Virus record (IMG/VR): IMGVR_UViG_3300042113_000285
Location: 1 to 25,475 of that record
Origin: a virus
Direction: 5' to 3' (one strand)
Length of the DNA: 25,475 nucleotides
Shown here in pieces: positions 1-8,077 of the stretch. A program made the position numbers and the translations under genes. Numbering within the stretch: the stretch's first letter is position 1; each line of letters starts with the position of its first letter. Below the pieces are notes generated by a model. That model did not search any database. It was not told the DNA's origin and was given only the letters and a program-made list of their open reading frames with translations.

Positions 1-1497
1 TCTTCTGGTGCCGTTGGTTGCAAGTGCAATGGCGTCTGTAGCAGGAAAATAAATTCCAGTGTTCGTATCAGAGCTGTTAAGACCTGCAGAAATAGAAGGT
101 AAACTAACTGTACCAGCGCGTACTCTGATCTGACCATCGTCCATGACTGTCAGAGCTTCTGTACCTGCAGAGTTTTCTACTCTCAAGGTAGCTGTTGACG
201 ATGTAGCTCCTATCCCTCTGATCTGCATCCTGGTGTTTGAAGCTTCTGAAGCGCCCATTCCTACACTTATAACACCATCTATGCCAGAGATGTAGATAAT
301 CCTGCCAGCTGTAGTAGATCCTGCCTGAAAAAAAATATCAGAATTTCCACCAGCACTACCGGTGCTGTTGGCAATAAAACCAAGCTTGCGATCGCCAACA
401 GAATTAATTAGAAATGTGTCCTGAAGAGAGGAGTTAGCATAGATTGCATTGACGTAGTTAATCTGACCCATGGCACTGTTGGCAGCGTCATATATAGTCA
501 GTCCATTGAGTGCATTAGAAGTGTTGGATGTGTTTCTGATGTTGACACCCTGAAATGTATTATCAGCATAGGTAAACGTAGGTACACCGCTGCTGTTGAT
601 GTTCATTCTTTCAACACCTGCCGTTGCTATGCTGATGCTGTCAGCTGCAGGAAAGTAAATACCAGTGTTTGTGTCAGAGCTGTTCAGCCCCGCACTGATG
701 GCAGGTAATGCAGCAGTTCCTGCAAGCACATTGATCCTGCCATTAGAGTCTATCCGCATTGCCTCTACACCACCTTCCACAAATCCAATGGTATCTGCCG
801 CGGGAAAATAGATTCCAGTATTGGTGTCAGAGCTACTCAGACCCGCTGAGATAACAGGTGCAGATACAGTTCCTGCAGTAAACCTGATTTGACCTGCCTG
901 GTCAACGCGAATCCTTTCTGTGGCACCTGTGTACCAGCGAAACGTACCAGAAGTACTGCTGCTAGGTATGGAAAACCACAAGCTGGGCACACCGCTGTCA
1001 GAACTAAACCCAATGGCTGTATCTACTGCACTGGCACTTACAGAAGGATTTAGAACTAGTTTGGTTCCTACACTTCTTGTAGTAACCGTTGGCGCACCTG
1101 CACCGTTTGCGTTAAAGTCAATCCTGTTGCCTGTAGCACCGTTCAGATAAAGCTGACCACCTCCTGTAGCAGTGTCATTTGCTTTGGTGGAAACAATCTG
1201 CGCTGCCTGGTCAATAGCAATTGTGCCAGACGTAGTGATTGTGCCTCCGGTAAGTCCTGTGCCTGCTGTAATGCTGGTGACAGTTCCACTACCACCACCA
1301 CCACCGGTTCCAAGTGGTCCAACTGTAACGCCATTAATTCTTACAAACAGTCCTGTACTAGTAGTCCACATGTCACCATCCGCAGGTCCACTGGGAGCAG
1401 TGCCATGTGGAAGTCTAATAGATGCATTACTAGTAGTACAAGCTGGTGCAATCAATAGACCAGAAAAATCAGCACTAGAAAGGATTCTAAGAGGCAT
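1..1497 (-). CDS. Tail fibre / receptor-binding protein, 3' end cut by window edge
   Basis: An open frame runs without a stop from ATG at 1497 to base 1 (499 codons), so the C-terminus lies outside the window. The protein is rich in G, S, T and A. It contains three diverged copies of a repeat with core ISAGLNSSDTNTGIYFPA followed by a G-x-E-R/A-M-x-I-x-S-x-G segment, encoded at about 1-105, 595-720 and 750-870. Repeats of this kind (DxNTGIxxPxxDxIxxxxxGxxxxRI) are common in trimeric phage tail-fibre shafts. The N-terminus MPLRILSS matches that of the next fibre upstream (MSLRILSH), which suggests a shared virion-attachment peptide. It is the last visible gene of the structural block. A strong hairpin lies 19 bases upstream of its start. 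The fibre role is well supported; the receptor is unknown. Confidence 0.85.
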   Translation of the reverse strand, partial: MPLRILSSADFSGLLIAPACTTSNASIRLPHGTAPSGPADGDMWTTSTGLFVRINGVTVGPLGTGGGGGSGTVTSITAGTGLTGGTITTSGTIAIDQAAQIVSTKANDTATGGGQLYLNGATGNRIDFNANGAGAPTVTTRSVGTKLVLNPSVSASAVDTAIGFSSDSGVPSLWFSIPSSSTSGTFRWYTGATERIRVDQAGQIRFTAGTVSAPVISAGLSSSDTNTGIYFPAADTIGFVEGGVEAMRIDSNGRINVLAGTAALPAISAGLNSSDTNTGIYFPAADSISIATAGVERMNINSSGVPTFTYADNTFQGVNIRNTSNTSNALNGLTIYDAANSAMGQINYVNAIYANSSLQDTFLINSVGDRKLGFIANSTGSAGGNSDIFFQAGSTTAGRIIYISGIDGVISVGMGASEASNTRMQIRGIGATSSTATLRVENSAGTEALTVMDDGQIRVRAGTVSLPSISAGLNSSDTNTGIYFPATDAIALATNGTRR

Positions 1498-1515
1498 ATA
1501 TAATTTTAATGTAAA

Positions 1516-1553
1516 TATAAAACAGGTACCTTAAAAAAAGTACCTGTTTTATA
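1516..1553 (-). terminator. Strong terminator-like hairpin between two fibre genes
   Basis: A perfect 14-bp inverted repeat (1516-1529 with 1540-1553) surrounds a 10-base loop. Read on the minus strand it starts 13 bases past the stop codon of the 655-aa fibre gene, and a U-rich stretch follows. It probably terminates or attenuates transcription after that gene. Only 18 bases remain before the next fibre start at 1497, so there is little room for a separate promoter. Read-through or control of translation is therefore possible. Confidence 0.7.
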
Positions 1554-1566
1554 AAATATTAGAATA

Positions 1567-3534
1567 TTAGTCAACCCTAAGAATACTAACCCTAAGGGTA
1601 TTAGCATTTTGGCTAGCAGCAAAACTAAATGAGAGAGAATTATTATCAGTAAAAACAGTGTCCGCAAGAACTAACTCTTTTCCAGCTCCAGCTTCTCTAA
1701 GAGTAACAATAAGATTCTCACTATTCAAGTTATGAGTAACAGACCAACTATTTGCAGTACTAGACGGGCCTTGGGCACTAAATGATTTAAGAGCAATAGT
1801 TGGGTTACCACTAACACCATCGCCATTACTAACAGTAATACCACCACCATATCCGGCACCTTGGCTAGTAGGGGCACTACCAGTGCCCGCAATAGTCCTA
1901 TTTGTAACAGTGCCATTTCCGTTCCTGACAACAAAACCATTTGCGGCAAGATTATGCAAAGACAAAACATTACCTGTGGCAAGCGAAATAGTATTACTAG
2001 TAATATCAATACCAGTTCCAGCTGTAAATGAACCAGCAGAACTAAACTGAACAAAAGTAATATTTGTAGTACCTATAGTAGCACCAGCATCTGTTGTACA
2101 AACAAAACCTCTATCTTGATTAGTGGTACCTGTCTCAACAAATGTAAATGCACCGGGAATCTCAGTATTCACATCAAAGTCAGTAGCACGTGTAAGTACT
2201 GGACTTACACCAGGACCACCAACAGTGGTAACTGTATAAATACCATTTTGAGCTGCAGTACTTTGATCTTTAACTAATAGACGGTCACCTATAGTATTAA
2301 CAGAAACACCATCAATACTCAAAGCACCTTGGAAAGTAACAGTCAAAGTTGCACCAACTCCTGAGGATCCGTTAGCATAAGTACCAGCTATATTTGCCGT
2401 AGTGGCAGCTTTTACAGAAGCTTTAACATCAAGACCTTGGGCAACACCGTCAACATATTGTTTATTAGCAGCATCAGTGGCAGCGGTAGGGTCAGCAACG
2501 TTAGTAATCTTTTTAGAAGCAACATCAACAGAACCTGTTCCAGTAGGAACTAAGTTCACATTGTTGTTTCCAGCCGCAGAAGTAAATGTAAGAGCGCCAG
2601 TACCCGTAATAGAACCCGAATTAGTTCCAGTACCACCGCTGGCTACAGGTAAAGTGCCTGTTACTGCGGCTCCTTGACTAAGGTTAAGCGCACCAAACGC
2701 AGGTACTCCACCAGCACCCGCTAACAAAACCTGATGTTGTGAACCAGCTGCAGTTACTGACAAAGCATTGCCAGCACTGCCATATAAAATACCATTTGCT
2801 GTAAAAGAGGTTTGACCAGTACCACCACGAGCTACAGTTAAAGTACCAGTTGTTCCGCCAACAATAGGTAAATTTGTACCGTTTGTCAAAATTACATTAC
2901 TAGGTGTACCAAGATTCGGAGTTGTAAGAACAGGACTATTGGAATAAACCAACGCGTCACTTCCCGTAGCTGAGTAACTCCCCTCATACAAAATATTCCA
3001 TCCTTCATTTTCAGCGCCAGTAGTTGTAGTACAAACAAATCTGACTATTTGGCCTCCAGCTACCGGTCCAAGTGATATAGGACCAACAGCACTAACGTTC
3101 ACATCGCCTTGTGAGTTGTCATTAATAATAGCAACAGACCAACCTACATATAATGTAGCAATAGATGGTAATGTAAGAGCTTGGGTTGCAGTTCCAGTAA
3201 AAACTTGCCTACTTGCACTAGCCGAAGTAAGAGTAACAGCAGTACCTGATTTGGCAGTAGACGCATAACCTACAGTAGCATTAGTAACTGTAACCGTACT
3301 AGTTCCACTTACACTAATACCATTACCCGCTGTAATACTTGTAACACCAGCAGAACTAACCCAAGTAGTACCATTATAAAAGAACAGGTCATTACTAACA
3401 TTATTGTAATAAATCTGACCTGCTACTGGTGAGGCTGGGGCGCTAGCTAAAGGATCAACCACTGCATTCTGCAGTTTGTTCTTTTGCATATCAATATCAA
3501 ACGACTGAATATGCGATAAAATTCTTAGTGACAT
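1567..3534 (-). CDS. Tail fibre protein (655 aa)
   Basis: This is a low-complexity protein rich in G, T, S, A, N and V, typical of trimeric beta-structured fibres. It has repeated ARGGTG and ASGGTG segments in the first half. Near the middle is the classic fibre motif ITNVADPTAATDAANKQYVD, found in many long and short tail-fibre proteins. The C-terminal part ends with a compact domain (SWSVTHNLNSENLIVTLREA onward) of the kind that often caps fibres. That same segment resembles WTIVHNLDKYPNVAIEDLSG in the next upstream protein (3553-4089), so a shared cap-like domain is possible. The N-terminus MSLRILSH matches the following fibre gene. It is transcribed with the upstream structural genes (18-base gap) and ends at the hairpin at 1516-1553. 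Host-receptor binding is inferred. Confidence 0.85.
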   Translation of the reverse strand: MSLRILSHIQSFDIDMQKNKLQNAVVDPLASAPASPVAGQIYYNNVSNDLFFYNGTTWVSSAGVTSITAGNGISVSGTSTVTVTNATVGYASTAKSGTAVTLTSASASRQVFTGTATQALTLPSIATLYVGWSVAIINDNSQGDVNVSAVGPISLGPVAGGQIVRFVCTTTTGAENEGWNILYEGSYSATGSDALVYSNSPVLTTPNLGTPSNVILTNGTNLPIVGGTTGTLTVARGGTGQTSFTANGILYGSAGNALSVTAAGSQHQVLLAGAGGVPAFGALNLSQGAAVTGTLPVASGGTGTNSGSITGTGALTFTSAAGNNNVNLVPTGTGSVDVASKKITNVADPTAATDAANKQYVDGVAQGLDVKASVKAATTANIAGTYANGSSGVGATLTVTFQGALSIDGVSVNTIGDRLLVKDQSTAAQNGIYTVTTVGGPGVSPVLTRATDFDVNTEIPGAFTFVETGTTNQDRGFVCTTDAGATIGTTNITFVQFSSAGSFTAGTGIDITSNTISLATGNVLSLHNLAANGFVVRNGNGTVTNRTIAGTGSAPTSQGAGYGGGITVSNGDGVSGNPTIALKSFSAQGPSSTANSWSVTHNLNSENLIVTLREAGAGKELVLADTVFTDNNSLSFSFAASQNANTLRVSILRVD

Positions 3535-3552
3535 AATTTTTTATTTGAAAGT

Positions 3553-4089
3553 TTAAGATAAATAGGCAGTTCCTGCCATTGGGATTATAAATGTTATTGT
3601 TATAGTGTTTAAATTTACATAAGATATTTGTGCCATAATATCATCACCAGATAAATCTTCTATTGCTACATTTGGATATTTATCTAAGTTATGAACTATA
3701 GTCCAAAGCGCTGATGGTGTAGGTTGTGTAAAAACAAAAGAATCTGGTTTTATGTTTTGTATTTCATCTTGTATAACGTTTAATTGATTTAAAATGTTAA
3801 TTAAAACTTTATTGTCAGGACATACTGTGACTTGAGGGCAGGTTTCATCTGTGCATGCTGTATTAACCACACTTGTTCCAACAAGTCCCACATTTACAAT
3901 GTTTGGAACACCGCCGGAACAACTTGACTCACAAGGTGAAATATCTTGCCAATCACAAATTTGCTTTTTAACTTTTAATTTTTCTAAATCAATATAACAG
4001 CATGAGGCAATACCATACTTCTTTTCTTTGAAGCTCCTGTAAACAGCCTCTCCAAAATTTTTTTCTGTTTGTATTGTCTTTGCACTCAT
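3553..4089 (-). CDS. Cysteine-rich virion protein, tail-associated (178 aa)
   Basis: The frame is open upstream to 4149, but the start at 4089 (MSAKTIQTEKNFGEAV) is preferred: it lies one base after the stop of the small cysteine-rich gene and is preceded by an A-rich stretch typical of Bacteroidota starts. An alternative ATG at 4113 would overlap that gene. The protein has eight cysteines, mostly in the first half (SCCY, PCESSC, CTDETCPQVTVC). A predicted helix (NILNQLNVIQDEIQN) follows, then a C-terminal domain with WTIVHNLDKYPNVAIEDLSGD. That segment resembles the SVTHNLNSENLIVTL segment at the end of the neighbouring fibre, so the two may share a cap-like domain. I do not recognise a named family; a tail or fibre-attachment role is inferred from position. 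Confidence 0.75.
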   Translation of the reverse strand: MSAKTIQTEKNFGEAVYRSFKEKKYGIASCCYIDLEKLKVKKQICDWQDISPCESSCSGGVPNIVNVGLVGTSVVNTACTDETCPQVTVCPDNKVLINILNQLNVIQDEIQNIKPDSFVFTQPTPSALWTIVHNLDKYPNVAIEDLSGDDIMAQISYVNLNTITITFIIPMAGTAYLS

Positions 4090-4090
4090 T

Positions 4091-4210
4091 TTATTTCTTT
4101 TTGCTTTTTTCATAATCAGATAAACAAGTCTTATGAACAAGACTTCCATCTTGAGCAGTTGCCTTCTGGCAACCGCAAGAAAAACCTTTTTCGCAATGTT
4201 TACAATTCAT
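4091..4210 (-). CDS. Small zinc-ribbon-like protein (39 aa)
   Basis: ATG at 4210 and TAA at 4093-4091 enclose 39 residues with five cysteines (C3, C6, C12, C14, C29), arranged CKHC then CGC, plus a His-Lys-x-Cys near the end. The layout suggests a small metal-binding fold. It sits neatly between its neighbours: five bases after the upstream stop (4216) and one base before the downstream start (4089). That spacing argues it is a real translated gene rather than chance. Small C-x2-C proteins of this kind occur in large Bacteroidota phages as far as I recall, but I know no assigned function. Metal binding is inferred from the cysteine pattern only. Confidence 0.65.
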   Translation of the reverse strand: MNCKHCEKGFSCGCQKATAQDGSLVHKTCLSDYEKSKKK

Positions 4211-4215
4211 AGTTT

Positions 4216-4770
4216 TTATTTACAGCCGCAGCTTTTGCAAATTATTTTATCTAACCTTTTAAGAGCATAATTATACATATCCATACCTTTAGATGGGCTG
4301 CTGCAATATTCAACATTAGCAACGGCCCCATCTATTACAGTTTTAATGTATTGTAATTCTTTAATCAAATCAGCTTTATCAGAAAATGGTTCACAATTAT
4401 TAAGATCAAGGCAGCAAAGAGTTTTGTAATAAGCATTTAAAATATTTGTAATTCTTAAATGATTGTATTCAACATACACTTTATCATTTGGAGCAACGCT
4501 ATATCTTATCACATAAACACCATCTGATAATGGTGCTCTTTGCTCATTACAACCCGTGGTTTGTATTCCTAAATCACAAGCGTTTAAGTTTATAAAAAAC
4601 CCCGGAGTTGTTTGAACTAAAATTGAAGACGTAAATCCTGGTAAAGTAATTAAAACTTGTGTACAATCTATAGGTAATAAATTAGAATACGTACTAGTAT
4701 CTCTTATAGACAAAATTTCACAGTTAGCTACTGTAGGAACTTCTAAGCTTAAGATGTGCTTACTAGACAT
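4216..4770 (-). CDS. Cysteine-rich structural protein (184 aa)
   Basis: The start MSSKHILSLEVPTVANCEILSIRD at 4770 follows an A-rich leader. The protein has 11 cysteines in 184 residues, ending CKSCGCK. The first half looks beta-rich; the second half is helical (NAYYKTLCCLDLN and a helix around DLIKELQYIKTVIDG). It lies downstream of a bidirectional terminator (4818-4851), so it may begin a separate transcription unit with the small zinc-ribbon-like gene, the 178-aa protein and the fibres. Position between a large structural protein and the fibres suggests a tail or collar component. I do not recognise a specific family, and enzymatic motifs are absent. Confidence 0.75.
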   Translation of the reverse strand: MSSKHILSLEVPTVANCEILSIRDTSTYSNLLPIDCTQVLITLPGFTSSILVQTTPGFFINLNACDLGIQTTGCNEQRAPLSDGVYVIRYSVAPNDKVYVEYNHLRITNILNAYYKTLCCLDLNNCEPFSDKADLIKELQYIKTVIDGAVANVEYCSSPSKGMDMYNYALKRLDKIICKSCGCK

Positions 4771-4817
4771 TTAATAGATTATTACAATTATAATATAATG
4801 AAAAAAAAAGATAAATC

Positions 4818-4851
4818 AAAAAAAAAGGTGAGTAAATTCTCACCTTTTTTT
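4818..4851. terminator. Bidirectional rho-independent terminator
   Basis: A GGTGAG / CTCACC stem with a six-base loop (4827-4844) is flanked by a run of nine A on one side and seven T on the other, so it works as a terminator on either strand. It lies 16 bases beyond the stop codon of the 414-aa structural gene (4868-6112) and separates it from the 184-aa gene. Confidence 0.85.
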
Positions 4852-4867
4852 CTAATTTTACATTTTA

Positions 4868-6112
4868 CTAATCTATGTTTGTTTCAAAAGTAATTGGGTT
4901 ACCAGATGCTCCACAAACAGTTGCAATTTTACCCATCAATGTATCCATTGCAGTAATTGTTGCAGTTTCACTACACTTCACATAAATCTTGTACACATAT
5001 TGATCATTATCAAAAGTGCTAGTAGGATTATTCAACCTTGGAATGCTATGCTGAATGTAATAAACTTTGTACAAGGCATCACGATCAATTGCAGCAAGAA
5101 TATCATCAGAACCCTCAATTTGACGAATACGTGCTGAATCTGGGTTTCCTTGATTATAAGGAGATTGCATGTAAGATTCAGTGAGAAGAACATCTCTCAA
5201 AACAGTTTCACCGGAAGTTTGCTGCATTGTTCCAGCAGTTGTAGTTACAACACCACATGTATTGCAAGGATCACCGGTTTCATTCAAGATTGAACCAATC
5301 AACTGAACAGGCTCTTTACCATAATAATCACGAGTGTCAAAAGAACAATTACCAAACTTAGTATCAACATAAGCACCTTGGAAAGTAACAGAAGCAACAA
5401 TGTTAGCAGTAACTGGATCTGCAGAAGGAGTATAGTTTCCAGAAGAAGCCAACCCCAAAACTTGTTGAATAGTGTAAGTAACAGCAGCTGCGGCACCAAC
5501 TTTTACAGTCATTCCACCGCCTGGTTTTTCAATTACAAAAGGCTTGATGATAGGATCTTCCAACAGCATAGCAGCAGCTTTTGCCAAAGCAACAGCAGGA
5601 TCAAGATATTCTTGGTCAATTGCACAGCAATTACCAGGTACAACATTTACTGCAGAACTTCCAGAACTATCACCAATTGCATAAGCATTATGATTCAAAA
5701 ATCTCAATGCTGGAGCGCCTTTGACATCTAAACGCAAAAACAAATTTGATCCACATGGAGCACAAGTAGGTCCAACTTCAATTTTTGTAGTTGCTGCAGT
5801 AGCAGTTACACAGTCAGAAGAATACAACCGGCTCACATATCTTGGATTAATACCCTTAGACTTAACGGATTCTGTGTACCCGCCATGACCAGGATTGTTA
5901 CCAATATTATCTTGGGTATGAAAACTACCTTGAACAAGATAAAACAAAATACCAGTTGGAATTGTGCCAGCACCAGATGCAGCAATAGATGCCCATGTGT
6001 TACCATTTACAAGTTCAAACTGTCCAGGAGTAAAAGCTGATGTTTTTGTACCAGCAGCGGCAAAGCTATTTACAACAAATGCTTTGGAAAAAGAGTGATT
6101 AAAGTACGACAT
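4868..6112 (-). CDS. Putative virion structural protein (414 aa)
   Basis: The start is MSYFNHSFSKAFVVNS at 6112. The composition (rich in G, A, T, V and S), the lack of catalytic motifs and the place in the structural block indicate a virion protein made in quantity. It has its own apparent promoter region with a palindrome (6147-6161) and its own terminator (4818-4851), consistent with high, separate expression. Ten cysteines include paired motifs CAPC, NCC and CNTC, unusual for a cytoplasmically assembled virion and perhaps metal-binding or disulfide-forming. Candidates are a tail-tube-like, collar or head-decoration protein. The sequence alone does not decide, and I recognise no named family. 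Confidence 0.75.
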   Translation of the reverse strand: MSYFNHSFSKAFVVNSFAAAGTKTSAFTPGQFELVNGNTWASIAASGAGTIPTGILFYLVQGSFHTQDNIGNNPGHGGYTESVKSKGINPRYVSRLYSSDCVTATAATTKIEVGPTCAPCGSNLFLRLDVKGAPALRFLNHNAYAIGDSSGSSAVNVVPGNCCAIDQEYLDPAVALAKAAAMLLEDPIIKPFVIEKPGGGMTVKVGAAAAVTYTIQQVLGLASSGNYTPSADPVTANIVASVTFQGAYVDTKFGNCSFDTRDYYGKEPVQLIGSILNETGDPCNTCGVVTTTAGTMQQTSGETVLRDVLLTESYMQSPYNQGNPDSARIRQIEGSDDILAAIDRDALYKVYYIQHSIPRLNNPTSTFDNDQYVYKIYVKCSETATITAMDTLMGKIATVCGASGNPITFETNID

Positions 6113-6146
6113 TTTTTTTAAATTTAAATTTTATAAATAAACATTT

Positions 6147-6161
6147 TGTGCACCGTGCACA
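6147..6161. promoter_or_regulatory. Palindrome upstream of 414-aa structural gene
   Basis: TGTGCAC-C-GTGCACA is a near-perfect dyad with a one-base centre, in an AT-rich 140-base gap, 35 bases upstream of the start at 6112. Its place upstream of a gene and its symmetry suggest an operator or activator site. A short RNA hairpin is unlikely with a one-base loop. A second, similar dyad lies at 8016-8031. Confidence 0.45.
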
Positions 6162-6253
6162 TATATAATATAAACTATTTTTTTCAATTTTCAAACATTT
6201 AAGCCAAAAAAATTAATTTATATTTTGCTGAGTTGATTGCATCTTTTACAGTT

Positions 6254-6958
6254 TTAGTTGTTTCTTTCTGCAGATTGTTGTTCTCTTTGCATTTGATTAA
6301 AGTTTTCAATATCACCGGCTATGATGGCAGCTGTATCATCAAGAATAACTTCTGTAATATCATCTTTAAACTCACATATAACATCAGTGGTAGAAACAAC
6401 TCCTGTGTAAGGATTTAAAGAACCAGCAAATTGAATTTTTACAGGTTGTCTATAGTAAGTTAAAACTGAGTTTGAAACATTAAAATCTCTAACATAAATC
6501 CTAACTTTATTGTTAATCAAAGTGGCAATAGTTTCACTCCAATCAAAGTCCGGCCTTTTCAATGGATCCCTTAAATATAAACTAATATTAGCCTCTTCCA
6601 CAAGATAAACAGTCATTGACCTAGGTTTTTCACAACACTCAGTAAAAGCATCGGTGGTCAATCTTTTATATTCCAAATAATCCGCGGGAGGAAAATTAGT
6701 ACTTTCAAAATATTTACCGTTAGAAGTTCCAGTTAAATTAAATTCAGTTAGTAAAATTTGTAAATCATCAATTCTCCTCTTAGAATATTCATCCCCTTCT
6801 TTGTATAAATTATTTCCGTGAAGCATACGTCTAACCCATTCTACTTGAGCTTTATTAAAAGCCTCAATAATCTGCCAGTTTTCTATATTGTCATAGTCAT
6901 TACTAGAAAGCTTGTTAAGTCTTTGCTTTAATTTCAAACGTAGAATCTGATTATTCAT
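6254..6958 (-). CDS. Head-tail connector / ring protein candidate (234 aa)
   Basis: The N-terminal 75 residues are strongly helical and charged (LKLKQRLNKLSSNDYDNIENWQ, then EAFNKAQVEWVRRMLHG and RRIDDLQILL). A beta-rich middle follows (MTVYLVEEANISLYL, KVRIYVRDFNV, VLTYYRQPVKIQF) and then an acidic helical C-terminus with DDITEVILDDTAAIIAG. Size, fold pattern and a position a few genes after the capsid gene are those of connector or adaptor proteins in crAss-like and other podoviral genomes, and I recall similar N-termini in Bacteroidota podoviruses. It follows the 338-aa gene by four bases, so translation is probably coupled. The adaptor role is inferred, not shown. Confidence 0.7.
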   Translation of the reverse strand: MNNQILRLKLKQRLNKLSSNDYDNIENWQIIEAFNKAQVEWVRRMLHGNNLYKEGDEYSKRRIDDLQILLTEFNLTGTSNGKYFESTNFPPADYLEYKRLTTDAFTECCEKPRSMTVYLVEEANISLYLRDPLKRPDFDWSETIATLINNKVRIYVRDFNVSNSVLTYYRQPVKIQFAGSLNPYTGVVSTTDVICEFKDDITEVILDDTAAIIAGDIENFNQMQREQQSAERNN

Positions 6959-6962
6959 ATAA

Positions 6963-7979
6963 TTAAATTACCCAATATGTTTCAATTTTATTTAACAAAG
7001 ATGTTAGAATTTCTTCATTAATTGGATCCTTTAAAAATTCAACTACTTCAGATGGGTTTTTACCCAGCTTTTGAGTGCCGTCAAAAGTTTCAATCCAACC
7101 GTTTGCTTTTGGCACAATAAATCTATAAAATATTGAATCTTTAACTAAAGCTCTAATTTTCAAATCCTCCATTGAAGATTCTGATGTATCTAAAAACTGT
7201 TTAGCCGCCCTAATTTTATTAGTTTCAGATCCTTCCCCATTAATAAACAAGTCCATGTTCTCATACAAAATATCATTCGGTGTTGACTTAGTATATTGCG
7301 TACTATTAATATCAACAACTTTAGCAACATACATAAGTTTATTTGTATTAGTATCATAAAGCTTTTGAAGCTCTGCAATTGCTCTGTTTCTAATTTTACT
7401 AAGTTCAGTCCTTGTGTTAACAGTTTCTTGCAATTGATCTAAATAAAACTTAGGTGAATCTGAAGAAGATTTTGCCTCTTTAAGCGATTTTGCAACAATA
7501 CTAAAACCACCAGCATTTATAGCATACAGCTTTATAAGATCATAGGGATCTGTTTCTGGGTCTAAATAAACTGGGTCATTGCCACAACGTAATGAAATTT
7601 TAGACCAAAATTTATCATTATCTGGTTTAAGTAGAGTGACTTTATTCCAAAAATCTTTGTCTTCTGGGTCAATTACATTTGCAGCAAGTTCAGCTTCTAA
7701 CTGAGCAACCACCTTTCTAATCTCTTTAATCTTTGCAGCTTTTTCTACAGCAGGTAGTTTTTTTACTTCTGGAGCAAACTCATTTAAGCCTGTCACATAT
7801 CTTTTAACACCATTTAATTCCAAACAAGCTAAAGACTCTTGGTGCCAAACACCATCATACAGAGCCATTCCATAATTTTCTAAACCCATGTTCTGTTTAT
7901 TAGAATCAAAGTATGGGCGGATTGCAATAGTTTTGCTTTTGTTTTGTTGATACTTTTCTACAATTGTGTAATCATTCAT
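6963..7979 (-). CDS. Conserved structural-module protein (338 aa)
   Basis: The start MNDYTIVEKYQQNKSKTIAIRPYFD is at 7979. The N-terminal 60 residues look beta-rich. They are followed by a lysine/glutamate-rich helical segment (KKLPAVEKAAKIKEIRKVVAQLEAEL), a globular middle, and a helical tail. There are no transmembrane segments and no enzyme motifs I can name. It lies between the small capsid-adjacent protein and the connector candidate, and is preceded by an AT-rich gap with a palindrome (8016-8031) that may belong to its promoter. It could be a head-completion, internal or tail protein; I cannot choose between these. Confidence 0.7.
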   Translation of the reverse strand: MNDYTIVEKYQQNKSKTIAIRPYFDSNKQNMGLENYGMALYDGVWHQESLACLELNGVKRYVTGLNEFAPEVKKLPAVEKAAKIKEIRKVVAQLEAELAANVIDPEDKDFWNKVTLLKPDNDKFWSKISLRCGNDPVYLDPETDPYDLIKLYAINAGGFSIVAKSLKEAKSSSDSPKFYLDQLQETVNTRTELSKIRNRAIAELQKLYDTNTNKLMYVAKVVDINSTQYTKSTPNDILYENMDLFINGEGSETNKIRAAKQFLDTSESSMEDLKIRALVKDSIFYRFIVPKANGWIETFDGTQKLGKNPSEVVEFLKDPINEEILTSLLNKIETYWVI

Positions 7980-8015
7980 AATGTTTTGGTTTAGGTTTTA
8001 AATTATAACTCAAAA

Positions 8016-8031
8016 GTACATAATTATGTAC
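8016..8031. promoter_or_regulatory. 16-base perfect palindrome upstream of 338-aa gene
   Basis: GTACATAATTATGTAC is self-complementary over all 16 bases. It lies 37 bases upstream of the start at 7979 in AT-rich intergenic DNA. Like the dyad at 6147-6161 it has TGTRCA-type half-sites and lies a similar distance from a structural gene, so the two may be related operator or activator sites. Confidence 0.4.
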
Positions 8032-8047
8032 ATTTTTTATAATCTAA

Positions 8048-8063
8048 TGCCGGTTTCCCGGCA
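8048..8063 (-). terminator. GC-rich hairpin after the 85-aa gene
   Basis: On the minus strand this reads TGCCGG-GAAA-CCGGCA, a six-bp stem with a GNRA tetraloop, 14 bases after the stop of the 85-aa gene, followed by an AU-rich stretch without a clean U-run. It could be a weak terminator or an mRNA 3'-end stabiliser. Confidence 0.45.
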
Positions 8064-8077
8064 AAAGTTTTTTGAGT

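Noticed and set aside
920-2677. Open frames on the plus strand or in other frames across the fibre genes.
   Set aside because: They are antisense or out-of-frame reflections of GC-richer, repeat-containing fibre sequence with no start context or family resemblance.
1-3534. A diversity-generating retroelement acting on the fibres.
   Set aside because: No reverse transcriptase, template repeat or variable-repeat pair is present in the window.
4091-4149. Longer start of the 178-aa gene at 4149 or 4113.
   Set aside because: Both overlap the well-placed 39-aa cysteine gene, whose stop is one base before the preferred start at 4089.
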